Below are positions 34,656 to 45,734 of a stretch of 64,000 nt of DNA, piece after piece (the stretch's first letter is position 1; every line of letters starts with the position of its first letter). Source of the stretch: Phyto melanocephala (lineage: Eukaryota > Arthropoda > Insecta > Diptera > Rhinophoridae); NCBI GenBank assembly GCA_941918925.1, contig OW799233.1, positions 132,772,333 to 132,836,332 on the forward strand, in the 5' to 3' direction. The position numbers were made by a program, and so were the translations under genes. Below the pieces are notes generated by a model. It was not told the DNA's origin. It did not search any database and saw nothing but the letters and a program-made list of their open reading frames with translations.

Positions 34656-34665
34656 TCTATTAAAA

Positions 34666-37054
34666 AACAAGTAAGAGCACTATATTCGGCTGTGCCGAAT
34701 CTTTTATACCCACCACCAATTTTGTGTACATTTAAAGCACAATATTTATTATTTTGTTAATCATTATGGAATAATCTCTTTATAATAAAATATGTATCAC
34801 TTTCTTTGTAGAGGGTGGTTAAATTTTAAGGGCCCAAGTTGAAGGTGAACTACACCTAGTCTTTAAGTTTGTTTTCTGCATTTTACTTGACATTTCTCAA
34901 TCTCAAACTTACTCATTTTGATCCGTGGAAAGATACGCAAATGAGCAACGCTTTAAAGTTATTCAGGTTTTTTATAAAAATGGGCGTTCAAATCAAAATG
35001 CATTTTGTGCACTTCGTAATTCTTTTGATCAACATAATCGTTCAAATTCGTCCACAATCGGGAGAATTGTAAAAGATATTTAAATTTCTGCAAAACAGGT
35101 CTGTATAAAATGTTAGAAAATCTGTGAATGCCTTCTTAGTTCGTTGAATGGGAACTATTGCTGTTTTTTGCGATAGTGTGGCAAAAGAGCAGTCAACCTC
35201 GACTCATCATCATGCCCAATAATTGAGCATCAACATTGTCATTGAAAATTTCGACCATCAGATAGAGGAGTGGCGCCAAGGATGGGGGGGCCATTTGGCC
35301 GATATTTTGTTAAATACATAATTGAACCATACAAATATTATCATTATAAAAAGAAATAATAATATCTTAAATAATTTGTGTTTTATTTAAATACAACATC
35401 GGTCCTTAAATGAAATAAAATTCAATGAAAGTGTGTTAAAGTAGCTGTGTCAATAAAGTTTCTACTAATAAATACAACTTAAATATTTCAATATAGCCCT
35501 TTATTTTCCCAAAAACTTTGTCAATAGAGAAATTACATGAATTTAAGGTAAGCCGTTGTATGGGAGGTAGGCGTTAAAGTGGCCGTGTCACCTAAACTTT
35601 TTGGCACAACAATAATATTGATTAGAAGGATATACACAGCAAATTTGATCATCATACCTCTAATTCTGGCGGTTTTATGAGCTTTTAAATTTCATTAACG
35701 GTAGATTACGTGAAAAGTGGGCGTTATAGTAGGCGTGTCAAAGTTGTTTTGGCGAATGAGTACAACTTAGGTGTTTCAATATAGCCCTTTATTAATCCAA
35801 AATCATTATTAATAGAGAAATTAGAGGAATTTTGAGTAAAACGTTATATGGGAGGTGGGCGTAAAAGTGGGCGTGGCAACTCAATTTTCTAGCACAGTAA
35901 TGACATTGCCTAGGGGGATATACGCAGCAAATTTTATCATAATACCTCTTATTTTGGTGGTTTTATGAGCTTTTAAATTTCATTAACGGTATATAACGTG
36001 AAAAGTGGGCGTTATAGTAGGCGTGTCAAAGCTATTTTTGCGAATGAGTACAACTTAGGTGTTTCAATATAGTCCTTTATTATTCCAAAATCTTTATTAA
36101 TAGAGGAATTATATGAATTTTAAGTAAAACGTTATATGGGAGGTGGGCGTAAAAGTGGGCGTGGCGCCCTAATTTTCCGGCGCAGTAATGACATTGCCTA
36201 AAAGGATATACGCAGCGAGTTTGATCATCATACCTCTAATTTTGGCGGTTTTATGAGCTTTTAAATTTCATTAACGGTATATAACGTGAAAAGTGGGCGT
36301 TATAGTGGGCGTGTCAAAGTTGTATTTTCGAATGAGTACAACTGAGATGTTTCAATATAGCCCTTTATTATTCCAAAATCTACATAAATTGAGAAATTAT
36401 ATGAATTTTGGGTAAAACGTAATATGGGAGGTGGGCGTAAAAGTGGGCGTAAAAGTGGGCGTGGCACATTGATTTTCCGTTACAAAAAAGCGTCTCACCA
36501 ATAAATAAAGTGTGCAAAATTTCAGAGTGGTACATCCAATTTTGTTGCTTTTATGACGTTTTTGTTTTTAAATATACCGAAAAATACACTGTGCGGTATA
36601 AATTTTCGTACATTTTGATCGATAACTCCTCTCCTAATGCATAGATTTAGACAATTTTCGGGGAAAAATAGTGCTTTTTTTCAGGAAATATATATTCGAA
36701 GTTTCATGAGTCTACGTTAATGCGTTTGGACACAATTCCATTTTATTCGATGTTTGAAGGACACGGTTTTTTCGACCTACTCTTGCTTTTCGATCTATAA
36801 CTCTCTTCCTAATATTCCGATTTAGCCCATTTTCAATACCAAACAAACCTTGTCTATAAGAAAGATTCTGGCAAAATTTGAGCCCCCTAGCTTTTTCGGT
36901 GCGACCTCTATCGTGCTTTCAACAGACGGACAGACGGACAGACGGACAGACGGACAGACGGACAGACGGACAGACGGACAGACGGACGGACATAGCTAGA
37001 TCGTCATAAAATCAAACCCTGATTCAGAATATATATACTTTATGGGGTCTAAAA
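34666..37054 (+). mobile_element. family A repeat, copy 2 (2.39 kb, right end short)
   Basis: It follows copy 1 base for base at an offset of 25,869. I saw four substitutions (36213, 36517, 36525, 36782 against 10344, 10648, 10656, 10913), an extra 12 bp (one more GGGCGTAAAAGT near 36440) and 16 bp (two more CAGACGGA units). It starts at the same AAAACAAGTAAGAGC. It stops 75 bp early, at GGGGTCTAAAA, so the terminal hairpin is missing. Its embedded mariner piece is at 34811-35349, and its 288-bp units have TAG near 35494, 35782, 36070 and 36358. It directly abuts truncated gag. Confidence 0.95.
36923..36986 (+). repeat. CAGACGGA octamer array, eight units
   Basis: Eight exact units against six in copy 1. 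This is the clearest length difference between the two copies and is typical of slippage. Confidence 0.95.
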
Positions 37055-38589
37055 GCAAAGGCACTTATCTGTCGTCTCCTTGTCTGTTTATAAAATATGT
37101 AAATTCTAGTTTATTTAAACCTAAGTAAAACTGACTGCTGGACAATTTTGTTTAATAAAAATTTTATATTTGATTAAATCAGAAAAAAAGTACCTCAAAC
37201 AAACTCTAACATAGTAAAAAAAATGTGATAAGAAAAAATCACAATTTCTTTTGACTACATACATTCATAACTACAAACTCTCTGACACACGTAGCATATT
37301 TCGAACAAAAGTTCTGGAAAAGAAAACAACACGAAAGCACTAGACAAAATAGCACCAATTGCGATTTAAAAAATAATTAAAAATATTAATGAAAAAAATA
37401 AATAAATAATATTTAATAAGAAAAAGCTCGATAAGAATGTTGTTTATTTAATAAAAAGTAAATGACTATAGACAAATTTTGCCTTTAAAAAAAATTAAAA
37501 GTTTATATTGTGCAAATCAAATGATCGATTATTTTTATTTGACACATGATTTGTTTGTTGCAACTTTTATTTTTCAGGTTATGGGTTTTATTTGTATTTG
37601 TTTTGCCATAAAGAACACACATACAAATATGGAATATACTAGAGGTTGGCAAAAAAGTAACTAGTAAAAGATGTTACTTTCATAAATAAATATTTTGAAA
37701 AAATACACATAAAACTATCGTATTTATCAAGTTGCAGGTATCGCTTTTGTAAGGGGTTGGTAACACACACATTTGTGTGTGTGTTGAAATAGAAATTGAT
37801 ATGACATGCTGTCAGCTGACAGATAAGAAAGTGTGTTTGAATAGTTCTAAAGAAATCTATTCAATTGAAATTTGTAATAAAGGTTTATGGGTTGTTTTGT
37901 TTATGGTAAATGATGAAAAAGAAACACCAGAAAAATTAAAAACAATTTTTTTGCGTTAGAGATCTTGGGTTTAGGTGCTTAGAGGTTGATGTTTGAATAT
38001 TCAAATGGAACAACAAATGGACAGTAAAAACCCAACGAAGAATTTGAATAATATTTTCTTATTATTTTCAAGGACAAATACTTACAGAATTAAGATTTTT
38101 ATCAATCGCTTAACTTTGTTTTACTCAATCTCTTATCTTTATAATCTCTGCTTTAATATTTGCAAATGCTCTGTAAACTGCTTCGATGCTACTTTGCTCA
38201 AACTTATACCAATAATTTCTAATTTTGTATTATTTATAGTATATCTGGAGAACTGTCATATTAAGAAACCACAAAATTTATGTAATTAGGTCCAAACAAA
38301 ATAATAATAACAATAATAAGGATTTTAAAATATTTGTGTTATGTAAAATGCTTATTTACAAAAGAGATACAGCCCTGGTGAGTGTATAAATATTGATGAT
38401 ATTGGACAAGGCATCTTTATTCATTAGGTAATCGCAGTTCGGAAAGTTTTTTTATTTATATTTTTTATATATAAAGTTTGATATTTGAAATAAATGAGAA
38501 AAAAGAGAAAAATATTTTTTTATCTATGAACTTTGAAAGCTGAAATTTAAAATAAGTGAGGAAAATTATAATCAGCTGACTAATGAAGA
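37055..38589. other. A+T-rich interval, no gene seen
   Basis: Three or four frames of 60-98 residues occur (for example 37993-38289), all A/T-driven in composition without a domain. Gag does not resume after family A copy 2. Confidence 0.4.
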
Positions 38590-40140
38590 CTACGTGTTGT
38601 ATAAATATGCTTTGATATCGGTTGCAATTCACATGGTCAATGAAATAGCGCGAATGGCAATAGATGGCAAAGGAGAAAAAAGGAAGTACTGTGCAGTAAT
38701 CACCTTAGATGTGAAAAATGCATTCAATTCGGCTAGCTGGAGCCTTATAATTTAAACACTACTAAGCCTTAGAGTACCTCGCTATTTGACGAGGATTATA
38801 AGCAATTACTTTTACAATAGAAAACTTATATACTCTACAGATGAGGGAAGGAGAACGTACAACATCTCGGTGGGTGTTCCTCAAGGGTCGGTGTTAGGAC
38901 GACTGTTGTGGAATCTCATGTATAATGATGTACTTACTTGGGAAGTACCAGAAGAAGTTACTACAATAGGATATGATGTCCTTATATTGGAAGTACCAAA
39001 AGAAGATACTATAATAGGATTTGCTGACGATATCGCTGTGGTAATAACCGCAAGATATATCGACGAAATAGAGCTTCTCGCTAATGAAGTAATTCATACC
39101 ATTGGATCATGGATGACGAGTGCTGGACTGGGATTGGCGGAACATAAAACGGAAGTTGTCCTTATTTCTAGTCGCCGAAAAATAGAAAGCGTTTAAATAA
39201 AAGCTGGAAGGCACGAACTTACATTCGAACTATGGCTTAAGTATCTGGGTGTCACGATAGATGCGAGGTTAAACTTTAGGACGCATTTCGACTCTATCTG
39301 CCAAAAAGCGTCAAATGTAAGAGCTGCTATTGAGAGAATGATGCCAAACATTGCAGGTCCTAGGCAATCTAAGAGAAAAATTGTTAACACTGTAGTAAGT
39401 TCGCTGATGATATATACAGCACCTATATGGGCTGAAGCTCTGAAGGCGAAAACTGCAGCAAGGAAATTCCTATCTTTATATAGGCTGTGTACACTACGCA
39501 TAAGTAGCGCTTTCCGAACGGTTTCTGATGAAGCAGCGTTTGTTATCGCGGGAATGATTCCTATAGACATCCTAGCTGAGAGGAGAACAGATTGCAAATG
39601 CAGTTCGTAAACTAGAGAGAGATGCATCACTGAGATTATGGCAGTCACGATGGGAAAGAACCAAAAAAGGAAGATGGACATACAAACTTATACTAAATGT
39701 TGAGGTATGGATAAATAGAAAACACGGAGAGATAAACTACTACCTAACACAATTCGTATCTGGGCATGGTGGTTTTAGAAATTACTTTATAGGTTTGGAC
39801 TTGACAAATCTCCCATGTGTCCCCGTTATCCAAACGTAATAGAAGATCCTGAGCACGTAATGTTTTAATGAATCACGGCGAAGAACAAATGAGTTAATCG
39901 GGCATCAACTGAGTGTATAAAATATGATGGTATGCAACATGGTCAAACATATTCATTTGGAACTAAGAAAGGAAGAGGAAGACAGAAGACTTTCGCATAC
40001 GAGTACAATAAAGGCTGGTTAGGCCTATCCTGCCCTGTGATGCAATATCCGAAAGGACAGTCCTGCAGGGCGTATGATGTTGGAGGTGGTTTTAGTCGGT
40101 AAGAATCCGACATAACCCGCTAACCCAACGGGTATCTTAT
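38590..40140 (+). pseudogene. R1-clade LINE: reverse transcriptase and zinc-knuckle C-terminus, 5'-truncated
   Basis: The reading begins EIARMAIDGKGEKRKYCAV and has VITLDVKNAFNSASW (first Asp kept), VGVPQGSVLG, the intact active site FADD at about 39022, and WMTSAGLGLAEHKTEVVLIS. After a nonsense change at 39194-39196 the same frame continues with YLGVTIDARLNF and VVSSLMIYTAPIWAEAL, then a shift near 39590. The C-terminal part (FVSGHGGFRNYF, SPMCPRYPNVIEDPEHV) corresponds to the zinc knuckle. A further TAA lies near 38752. A 48-bp in-frame duplication sits just before FADD. The 3' untranslated part runs to about 40140. R1-type elements are target-primed retrotransposons; this copy lacks the endonuclease and ORF1. 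Confidence 0.85.
38941..39036 (+). repeat. 48-bp in-frame tandem duplication in the R1-type reverse transcriptase
   Basis: GGAAGTACCAGAAGAAG at 38941 recurs as GGAAGTACCAAAAGAAG at 38989, each followed by ACTA-AATAGGAT. The unit is 16 codons, so the frame is kept and the palm loop before FADD is repeated once. Confidence 0.85.
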
Positions 40141-40164
40141 GAAAGATTAACACCTTACAGAAAA

Positions 40165-40925
40165 AAAAATATATCGGTTGTCGTGGAGAAAGTCAGTTTA
40201 CACAGTGTATGCCATCAAAGGCTAAAAAGTATGGTATAAAATATACTCATTGCACGACCAGTTGTACATGGAAAAACTAACAGAATATTTGCGAAAAACT
40301 AAGGTTTGAGGATTCAAGAGGGAATATAACAACCTATAATTTTTCCTTGAACTAGTAAAAATATAAAGTTTGTAAAATCTTACCCTCATTAAGGCAGTAA
40401 GAAAAATAAACGTTTCACACCAGGAAGCATATAAAACCAGGTTGGTGTATTATTAAATATTTATTTAACAAAGTCTTTATTGATAGAACTCATTCAACTC
40501 CATATTCTAAATTATATTTAGGACAAACATGTTCTGCAAATATTGCAATGAGGCAACTTTGTATATGCACAAAGTGCCAAAAAATTAAAAAAACTGTATA
40601 AAACACTTTGACAGCTAAGCCAGAATTTATTATAATAAAACTAAGGGAGGTGTCGACCATTCACTTCCACTGACCGACGTAGATAATTTTTTAAATATCT
40701 AAGTTTACAATTGTCTATTGGGACCACAAAACAGTATGATAAAAAGATGTTGCCAACAGCTAACAACGGAACAGCAATTGGGATTATACTTAGAAAAGAG
40801 TCTGAAACTAGTGTAAAGCTAGATACCCCAATGTAGACAGAGATAAAAATGGTCCCATAACTGTAGCAGAAGCATGTGAGTTCTGTTCGGAACTCTTTAT
40901 GATGCAAAAGAAAAAACGTAAAATA
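40165..40925 (+). pseudogene. piggyBac-like transposase, middle to C-terminus, decayed
   Basis: Pieces in family order can be read through many stops: CRGESQFTQCMPSKAKKYGIKY (substrate-loop region after the first catalytic Asp), GNITTYNF, then YYNKTKGGVDH with the late catalytic Asp, and a closing NVDRDKNG...ACEFCSE piece resembling the start of the Cys-rich tail. The N-terminal part is missing; the R1-type element ends only about 25 bp upstream. No TTAA-flanked ends were found. It belongs to a lineage different from the piggyBac relic at 54880-55560, whose matching block reads differently. Confidence 0.65.
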
Positions 40926-41486
40926 TTTTCATATCAATTTGTAACTCATATTCGATCAATCGATTAATAGGTACATATTTGTCTTATTTACAAAATGTCC
41001 TAAGTTTCCTATTGTCACTGTCATAATTTTCAAAAATTTTAAAAGGTCTGAAAATTTTTCAATTACCAACACAAAACTTTTCAACTATTTATTTTATATT
41101 TTTTGGGAAATTTTAATTTTATGATAATGAGACACTTAGGAAACCCTTGTAAATTAGATAATTGTCTTAAAGTTCTTGTTACTTTTTGCCAATATTATTT
41201 ATAATAAAATAAATAAAAAGCTCGTGGCTAATAATTTTTAATACAAAAATATAAAGGTATCCCTATACTTTGTCGATCCCAATAGGGAGTTAAAAGTATT
41301 TTGAAAAATTATTCTTTGTATATATACTTGGTATTTTGAATTTTATAAAAACTGATAAAATACCAAAACTTAGGAGCTCTCAAAAAGTTTCAACAACGAA
41401 GGTTGTGACATATTTTCAGGATTATCATTTCATATGCGTGGATCTGATTATTTTCACCTTCAGCTTTGTGAAATTCACCAAAGTTT
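40926..41486. other. A+T-rich interval, no gene seen
   Basis: Only A/T-driven short frames. TATTTTGAATTTTATAAAAACTGATAAAATACCAAAA near 41330 is a weak inverted piece. Confidence 0.4.
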
Positions 41487-41770
41487 AAAATAAAATACTT
41501 AATTAGGAAATGGCCAAAAAACAATCCACCTGAAGAAAAACTTAGTAGTGACTAGTTTTGGTTTCATAAATTTTAATAAAGACTAGCAACCCCCCGCACA
41601 CTTCGTAGTGCAAAAAAGAAAAAAAAAAATTTGTTCACGCAATACTTAGAAAATGGCCACTAAACGACCTACTAGAGGAAAACCTTAGTAGGGACTAGCT
41701 TTGATTTTATAACTTTAAATAAAGACTAGCAACCCCCCTGCAGACTTCGTAGTGCAAAAAAAAGAACAAA
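41487..41770 (-). repeat. tandem pair of Helitron-like 3' ends (143-bp period)
   Basis: AAAGACTAGCAACCCCCC followed by CACTTCGTAGTG occurs at 41580-41610, and nearly the same at 41723-41754. Read on the minus strand each is a hairpin (CACT/AGTG), then a G-rich spacer, then TTGCTAG-T, as at the ends of DINE-1-type Helitrons. The 110 bp before each are also alike (AATACTTA..GGAAATGGCC, CTTAGTAG..GACTAG). Head-to-tail Helitron ends are known in this group. A full body is not recognisable downstream. Confidence 0.5.
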
Positions 41771-42195
41771 AAATCAATTCCAATTCATTTAAATCAGTGA
41801 TAAATTGCTTTTATTGTAATGCTATGTCGTAAGCAAATATTGGAAATTAATGCAGTGTTCACAGAGACCGTTTATATAAAAAATCTTGGTACTGACATCA
41901 CCTTTCATATGAACTTCGCAGAAACAAAATCGCTTCACGCATTCCAGAGAACATCAATTACTAACACAATGCAACTTATTTTTATATATATAATAGATGA
42001 ACAATCAATTTTACTCGGCGTTGCAATGTGAGCGGGGCAATTGATACTCTGTGATTAATGCGATCTTGACTTGATTTGATATTAGACAGTATAATCCTAA
42101 GATTCTCTGTTGTTAAAGTAATTTTAAAGTATTATCACATTTAAATCGGGACTTTAATAAAATGATGGTAATTAATTTTAATTAATTAATTATAC

Positions 42196-42473
42196 TGTTT
42201 TCCCCGATATACAAACTGGATAGCCGCTTTCTTCAAAAACATTATAACTTATACTCTAGGTGTGCTTAACTAAATGAGAATCACAAAAAGTAATGTGTTT
42301 GAATAGCTTCTAACTAATTTCCCAATAACAAATTGTATTGTGTGTGTATCTAGGAAAAAGCCTAAAAAATAATTACTTATGTATCACATTATTAATCAAG
42401 TCATTACTAAAACAGTCCTTAGTAAGACAGACAATATGTAATAGTCATTGAAAAGTGTCTAGTTTTTGCTGGG
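42196..42473 (-). mobile_element. CCCAGC-family MITE, copy 3 (one end only)
   Basis: It ends AGTTTTTGCTGGG at 42473, and the 275 bp before it are the reverse complement of 44642-44910, with shared CCTAGATACACAC, CACACCTAGAGTATAAG and ATTCTCATTTAGTT blocks. The far end with a second CCCAGC is missing. Confidence 0.65.
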
Positions 42474-42475
42474 AT

Positions 42476-42506
42476 ACTAGCAATATACCCGCTACTCCAC
42501 TAGCGA
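42476..42506 (-). mobile_element. Helitron-like 3' terminus
   Basis: On the minus strand the hairpin CGCTA-GTGGAG-TAGCG is followed by GGTATATTGCTAGT. It lies 3 bp from the end of the CCCAGC-family MITE copy 3. The body of the Helitron-like element was not delimited. Confidence 0.5.
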
Positions 42507-42937
42507 ATTTTTACATTTTGTTCAATATTTAAGCTCTTTTTTTTTGTTTAAATACAAAACCACATTTCGTTATAATTATAAATATGTATTTCCTTAATAT
42601 GATTTATTTAGAAAATGCAAAACTTCTGTGAAGACACAACCACGAACTGAAATCTTTACATTACAATTTGTACATTGAAAGGCATTTCAGAGTAATGCTA
42701 AGAAAACTACGTCTCTTAAATTATTTTCAAATTATTAAAATCGGGTTGTAAACAATTTTTTTTATTATTTATTAATATTATCATCGATAACTTTAAGGTT
42801 ACTGAACGAAGTGCATAAATTTCAACTTATTGCACTGCGCCTTGGTAAAAGATTTAGCTGTGCCAAATTGGACAATCTTTGAATTGACAGTTTTCTTTCT
42901 TTTGGTATTTTTGCATAGCTCAAAATCAAGTGTTATG

Positions 42938-43242
42938 CCATAGAAAGACGACAGTTTTAATTTGCATTAAAAGTCTTACACATACATGTGTATGTATGTA
43001 TGAATTATAACCTCCATGAAAAGATACCGTTAAACCTACGAATTTCCACAATTCCCTTTCCCTTATTTCAGAGGGTCCTTCTGCCATCCCAACTTGTAGG
43101 AACATGTTCAGATTTGTGATTGCTAGTGCATTTACAATTTTTACAATTTTTACTAAATGCAGAAACAGTCGTCTGTCATAGCAAAATTTTAATTTGCATT
43201 AGTGAGATTTTAATGCAAATTAGCGCTGTCGTCTGTCTATGG
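42938..43242. mobile_element. 305-bp MITE with CCATAGA-AGACGACAG ends
   Basis: CCATAGAAAGACGACAG at 42938 and CTGTCGTCTGTCTATGG at 43226-43242 are inverted with one mismatch. TTTAATTTGCATTAAAAG just inside the left and TTTAATGCAAATTAGCG inside the right also pair. Non-coding. Confidence 0.8.
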
Positions 43243-44599
43243 TATTAGATATGAAAAAGCTTAGCCGGACTTTTTTGTTCTAGAAATTTTCACTATTGGG
43301 CTTTACCATTACAATAAACCAAAAAGAAAAAAAGTTTTTACTATAAAATACCTTCAATATGAAATTTTTACGTAATTTTAATGTTCAATTAACAATTTTT
43401 TTGCTCTGAAAATTTTCTATAAGTACCTGCAATACTAGTTATTATACTTAAGTAATTTTTAATCGCAATTGCAATAAAAAAAGGTAAAAAGAAAAATATA
43501 CAAAAGATTAACTCTACTGAAACTGTTTGCTTTTCCTGTACAATAAATAGTAAAATATATGTTGTTAAGCAGACATTTCAAAACAATTGCAAACATTTGT
43601 TTTAAAAAACAAAATTAAATAGTTCTTTTTAGAATATATATTTTTTTTTGTTATGTCTTGTTTTTTGGAAAAGGGAAAATCCATACCAAGACACAGTAAC
43701 AATTTATTGTTAAAATAAAAAAAATATATTTTCAGCTGTGAAAAATAAATTTTTACACACACTCATACACACAACTTATTATTTAAGTGGCAATTTATTT
43801 AATAAAATACTATTGTTGTTAATGCTATATTAACACAAACTAAATAGGTATACTGCAGTCTGGGTCTGGTGTTTGTAGTAACACTTTCGATTTTATTTCA
43901 TTATATTTTGTATTTGCAAATATAACAACAGAATATAATAATATATATGTTCTGGCGTGTCTTAGATAAAAAGAAAATAAACACTCGTGTGTTTTATTCA
44001 ATATTTTATCAAATAAAGATCAAATATAAAAGCAAATATTTGCAACATTTTATTGAAAAAGTAGCTCTAGTTTAGAAATATCTGTTGAAAGTTAAAAATT
44101 TGTTTGCTTTTGTAAAATTTCAAACTTGAATAGAACTGGCACAAAGCTGTCATGTGACTGACAAAAACAGCCAAACCTATAACTTGAGTGTGAAATTCTC
44201 ATTGAGGGTGGTGAAATTTTGCCTAGTTTTAGAGAGTTAAAAAAAGTTAAAAAACAAAATTTGTATGTTAATTAAACCTTTTTAAAAATATATAAACCTT
44301 TGAAATATTTATTCTATTTATAAAAGTTTCAAACTCTAAAATACTACAAATCATCCAGTAGGAAATAGCTGTCAATTGCTTAAACTTCGAATGGATGAAT
44401 TGAGATAATATCGGTCGAATAATTTAAATGTTATACACAAGGCCTCAACGAATTTATATCGTACCCCTTCTTCGGCTTTCTTGTAGGTTCCAACAACAAT
44501 AACATGACTGATTATATCATTTTGTGGTAATCCCATAATTAGCGCCATTTTGTAAGACTATAGCATTTTATTGTCAATAACCCAAATAACCAAGGGCTC
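43243..44599. other. A+T-rich interval, no gene seen
   Basis: Short frames only; no recognisable repeat ends. Confidence 0.4.
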
Positions 44600-44638
44600 T
44601 TTGGCCATTCGCTAGTGGATTAGCGGGTAAATTGCTAG
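44600..44638 (+). mobile_element. Helitron-like 3' terminus
   Basis: CGCTA-GTGGAT-TAGCG (44610-44625) forms a 5-bp-stem hairpin and is followed by GGTAAATTGCTAG ending at 44638, three bases before the CCCAGC-family copy 4. It mirrors the arrangement at 42473-42506. Confidence 0.5.
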
Positions 44639-44641
44639 AAT

Positions 44642-45502
44642 CCCAGCAAAAAATAGATACTTTTCAATACCTACTATATACCGTCTGTCTTACTCAGGAG
44701 TGTTTTACTAATGACTTGATTTGTAATATGATACATAAGTAATTATTATTTAAGCTTTTTCCTAGATACACACTCAATACAATTTGTTATTGGGATATTA
44801 GTCAGAAGCAAATTAAATACATTAGTTTTTGTAATTCTCATTTAGTTGAACACACCTAGAGTATAAGTAATAATGTTTTTGCAAAAAGCGGCAAAGCAAT
44901 TCATTAACAAGTTTATAACTTATGAATTTTAACTGAATTTTAAATTAACTTATTGTAAAATAATCAAACCAAATTTATGTCCTTCGAAGAATCGAATGAC
45001 TTCTATAAGTTCATAATAAATATTAAAAGGTTATTAAGGTTATTAAAATCAAGTACTTATCTGTTGCTATAAAAGTAAAATTACTCGAGTCCATATTTGT
45101 AAGCGATGGAGGAAAGTACTTATTTGAGTTAATATTTGTAAGCAAGCGTGGTGAGTACTTGCCTCGAATGACATCTTCGTGTAAAAAAAATAAGTTAAGA
45201 TGCCAAAATGTAGGTAGGTAGGTAGGAAGGTAAGGCTGGTGCAAAGTTACCCTCACACCTTCACTCGGAGACCATTACGGTCCATTGTGACGCCTTAATA
45301 GAGAGAAGAATAGAATAAGAATAGAAATATCTAGGATAAAAGATAAAGAGAAGCAGACAATTCCAGAGTTTTCGGCGGGAATCGAACCCGCAACCCCCAA
45401 ATAACTGACTTGTCCTTTACTGACTAGTCTACAGGGGCACTCAGTAAATAGTGAACAAGTGTTTTTTCAACTCATTATTTTGTAATTAGAATTTTTGCTG
45501 GG
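44642..45502. mobile_element. CCCAGC-family MITE, copy 4, with a SINE inside
   Basis: It starts CCCAGCAAAAAATAG and ends AATTTTTGCTGGG at 45502. Its left 270 bp match copy 3. Excluding the SINE (45211-45441) leaves about 630 bp, close to copy 2's size. Confidence 0.75.
45211..45441 (-). mobile_element. tRNA-derived SINE, copy 1
   Basis: On the minus strand the head reads AGTGCCCCTGT and A-box-like TAGTCAGTAAAGG, and about 35 bp later has the perfect B box GGTTCGATTCC within GCGGGTTCGATTCCCGC. This is a pol III promoter of tRNA type. The 3' end is a run of CCTACCTAC. A second copy at 58854-59076 matches along its length. No clear target duplication here. Confidence 0.85.
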
Positions 45503-45734
45503 ATTATGTAAAATAGTTTTTTTAATTTCGATTTTACTGTTATTATAGGACAACCAAAAGCATTTTCTATTTGAAATGTATGTGTTTGTAAAAAAAAAAT
45601 CAAAATATCGCTGTATTTAAATTGTTTCATTGTTAAATTGTTGTGGCGGTTTTGTGTAGTTATATAACTACCTGTAACAAGACTGTGATAGACGACCTCA
45701 CATGCATTAATTGAAAAAAAAAAAAACAAACTCA

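Larger units (their letters stand above)
28980..34663 (+). mobile_element. errantivirus (gypsy-type endogenous retrovirus), order pol-env-LTR remnant-leader-gag
   Basis: Three coding regions of an insect errantivirus lie on one strand, but in the order pol, env, gag instead of gag, pol, env. A primer-binding-site sequence and leader sit between env and gag. All three genes are broken. The left edge falls just after the protease active-site region; the right edge is cut where family A copy 2 begins. No intact LTR is present on either side. Either two tandem proviruses share one nearly lost LTR, or a circular form integrated in permuted order. Confidence 0.8.

Noticed and set aside
37479..38289. 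Continuation of errantiviral gag or pol after family A copy 2
   Set aside because: None of the frames there shows nucleocapsid Cys-His boxes or protease motifs.
39193..39681. 162-residue minus-strand frame
   Set aside because: It is the antisense of the R1-type LINE, whose plus-strand reading has clear motifs.
40641..40907. 88-residue minus-strand frame with membrane-like segments
   Set aside because: It is antisense to the piggyBac relic, which has the YNKTKGGVD block on the plus strand.
45380..45441. Genuine tRNA gene on the minus strand
   Set aside because: The B box is perfect but the cloverleaf cannot be completed, and the sequence continues as a SINE with a CCTACC tail present twice in the window.
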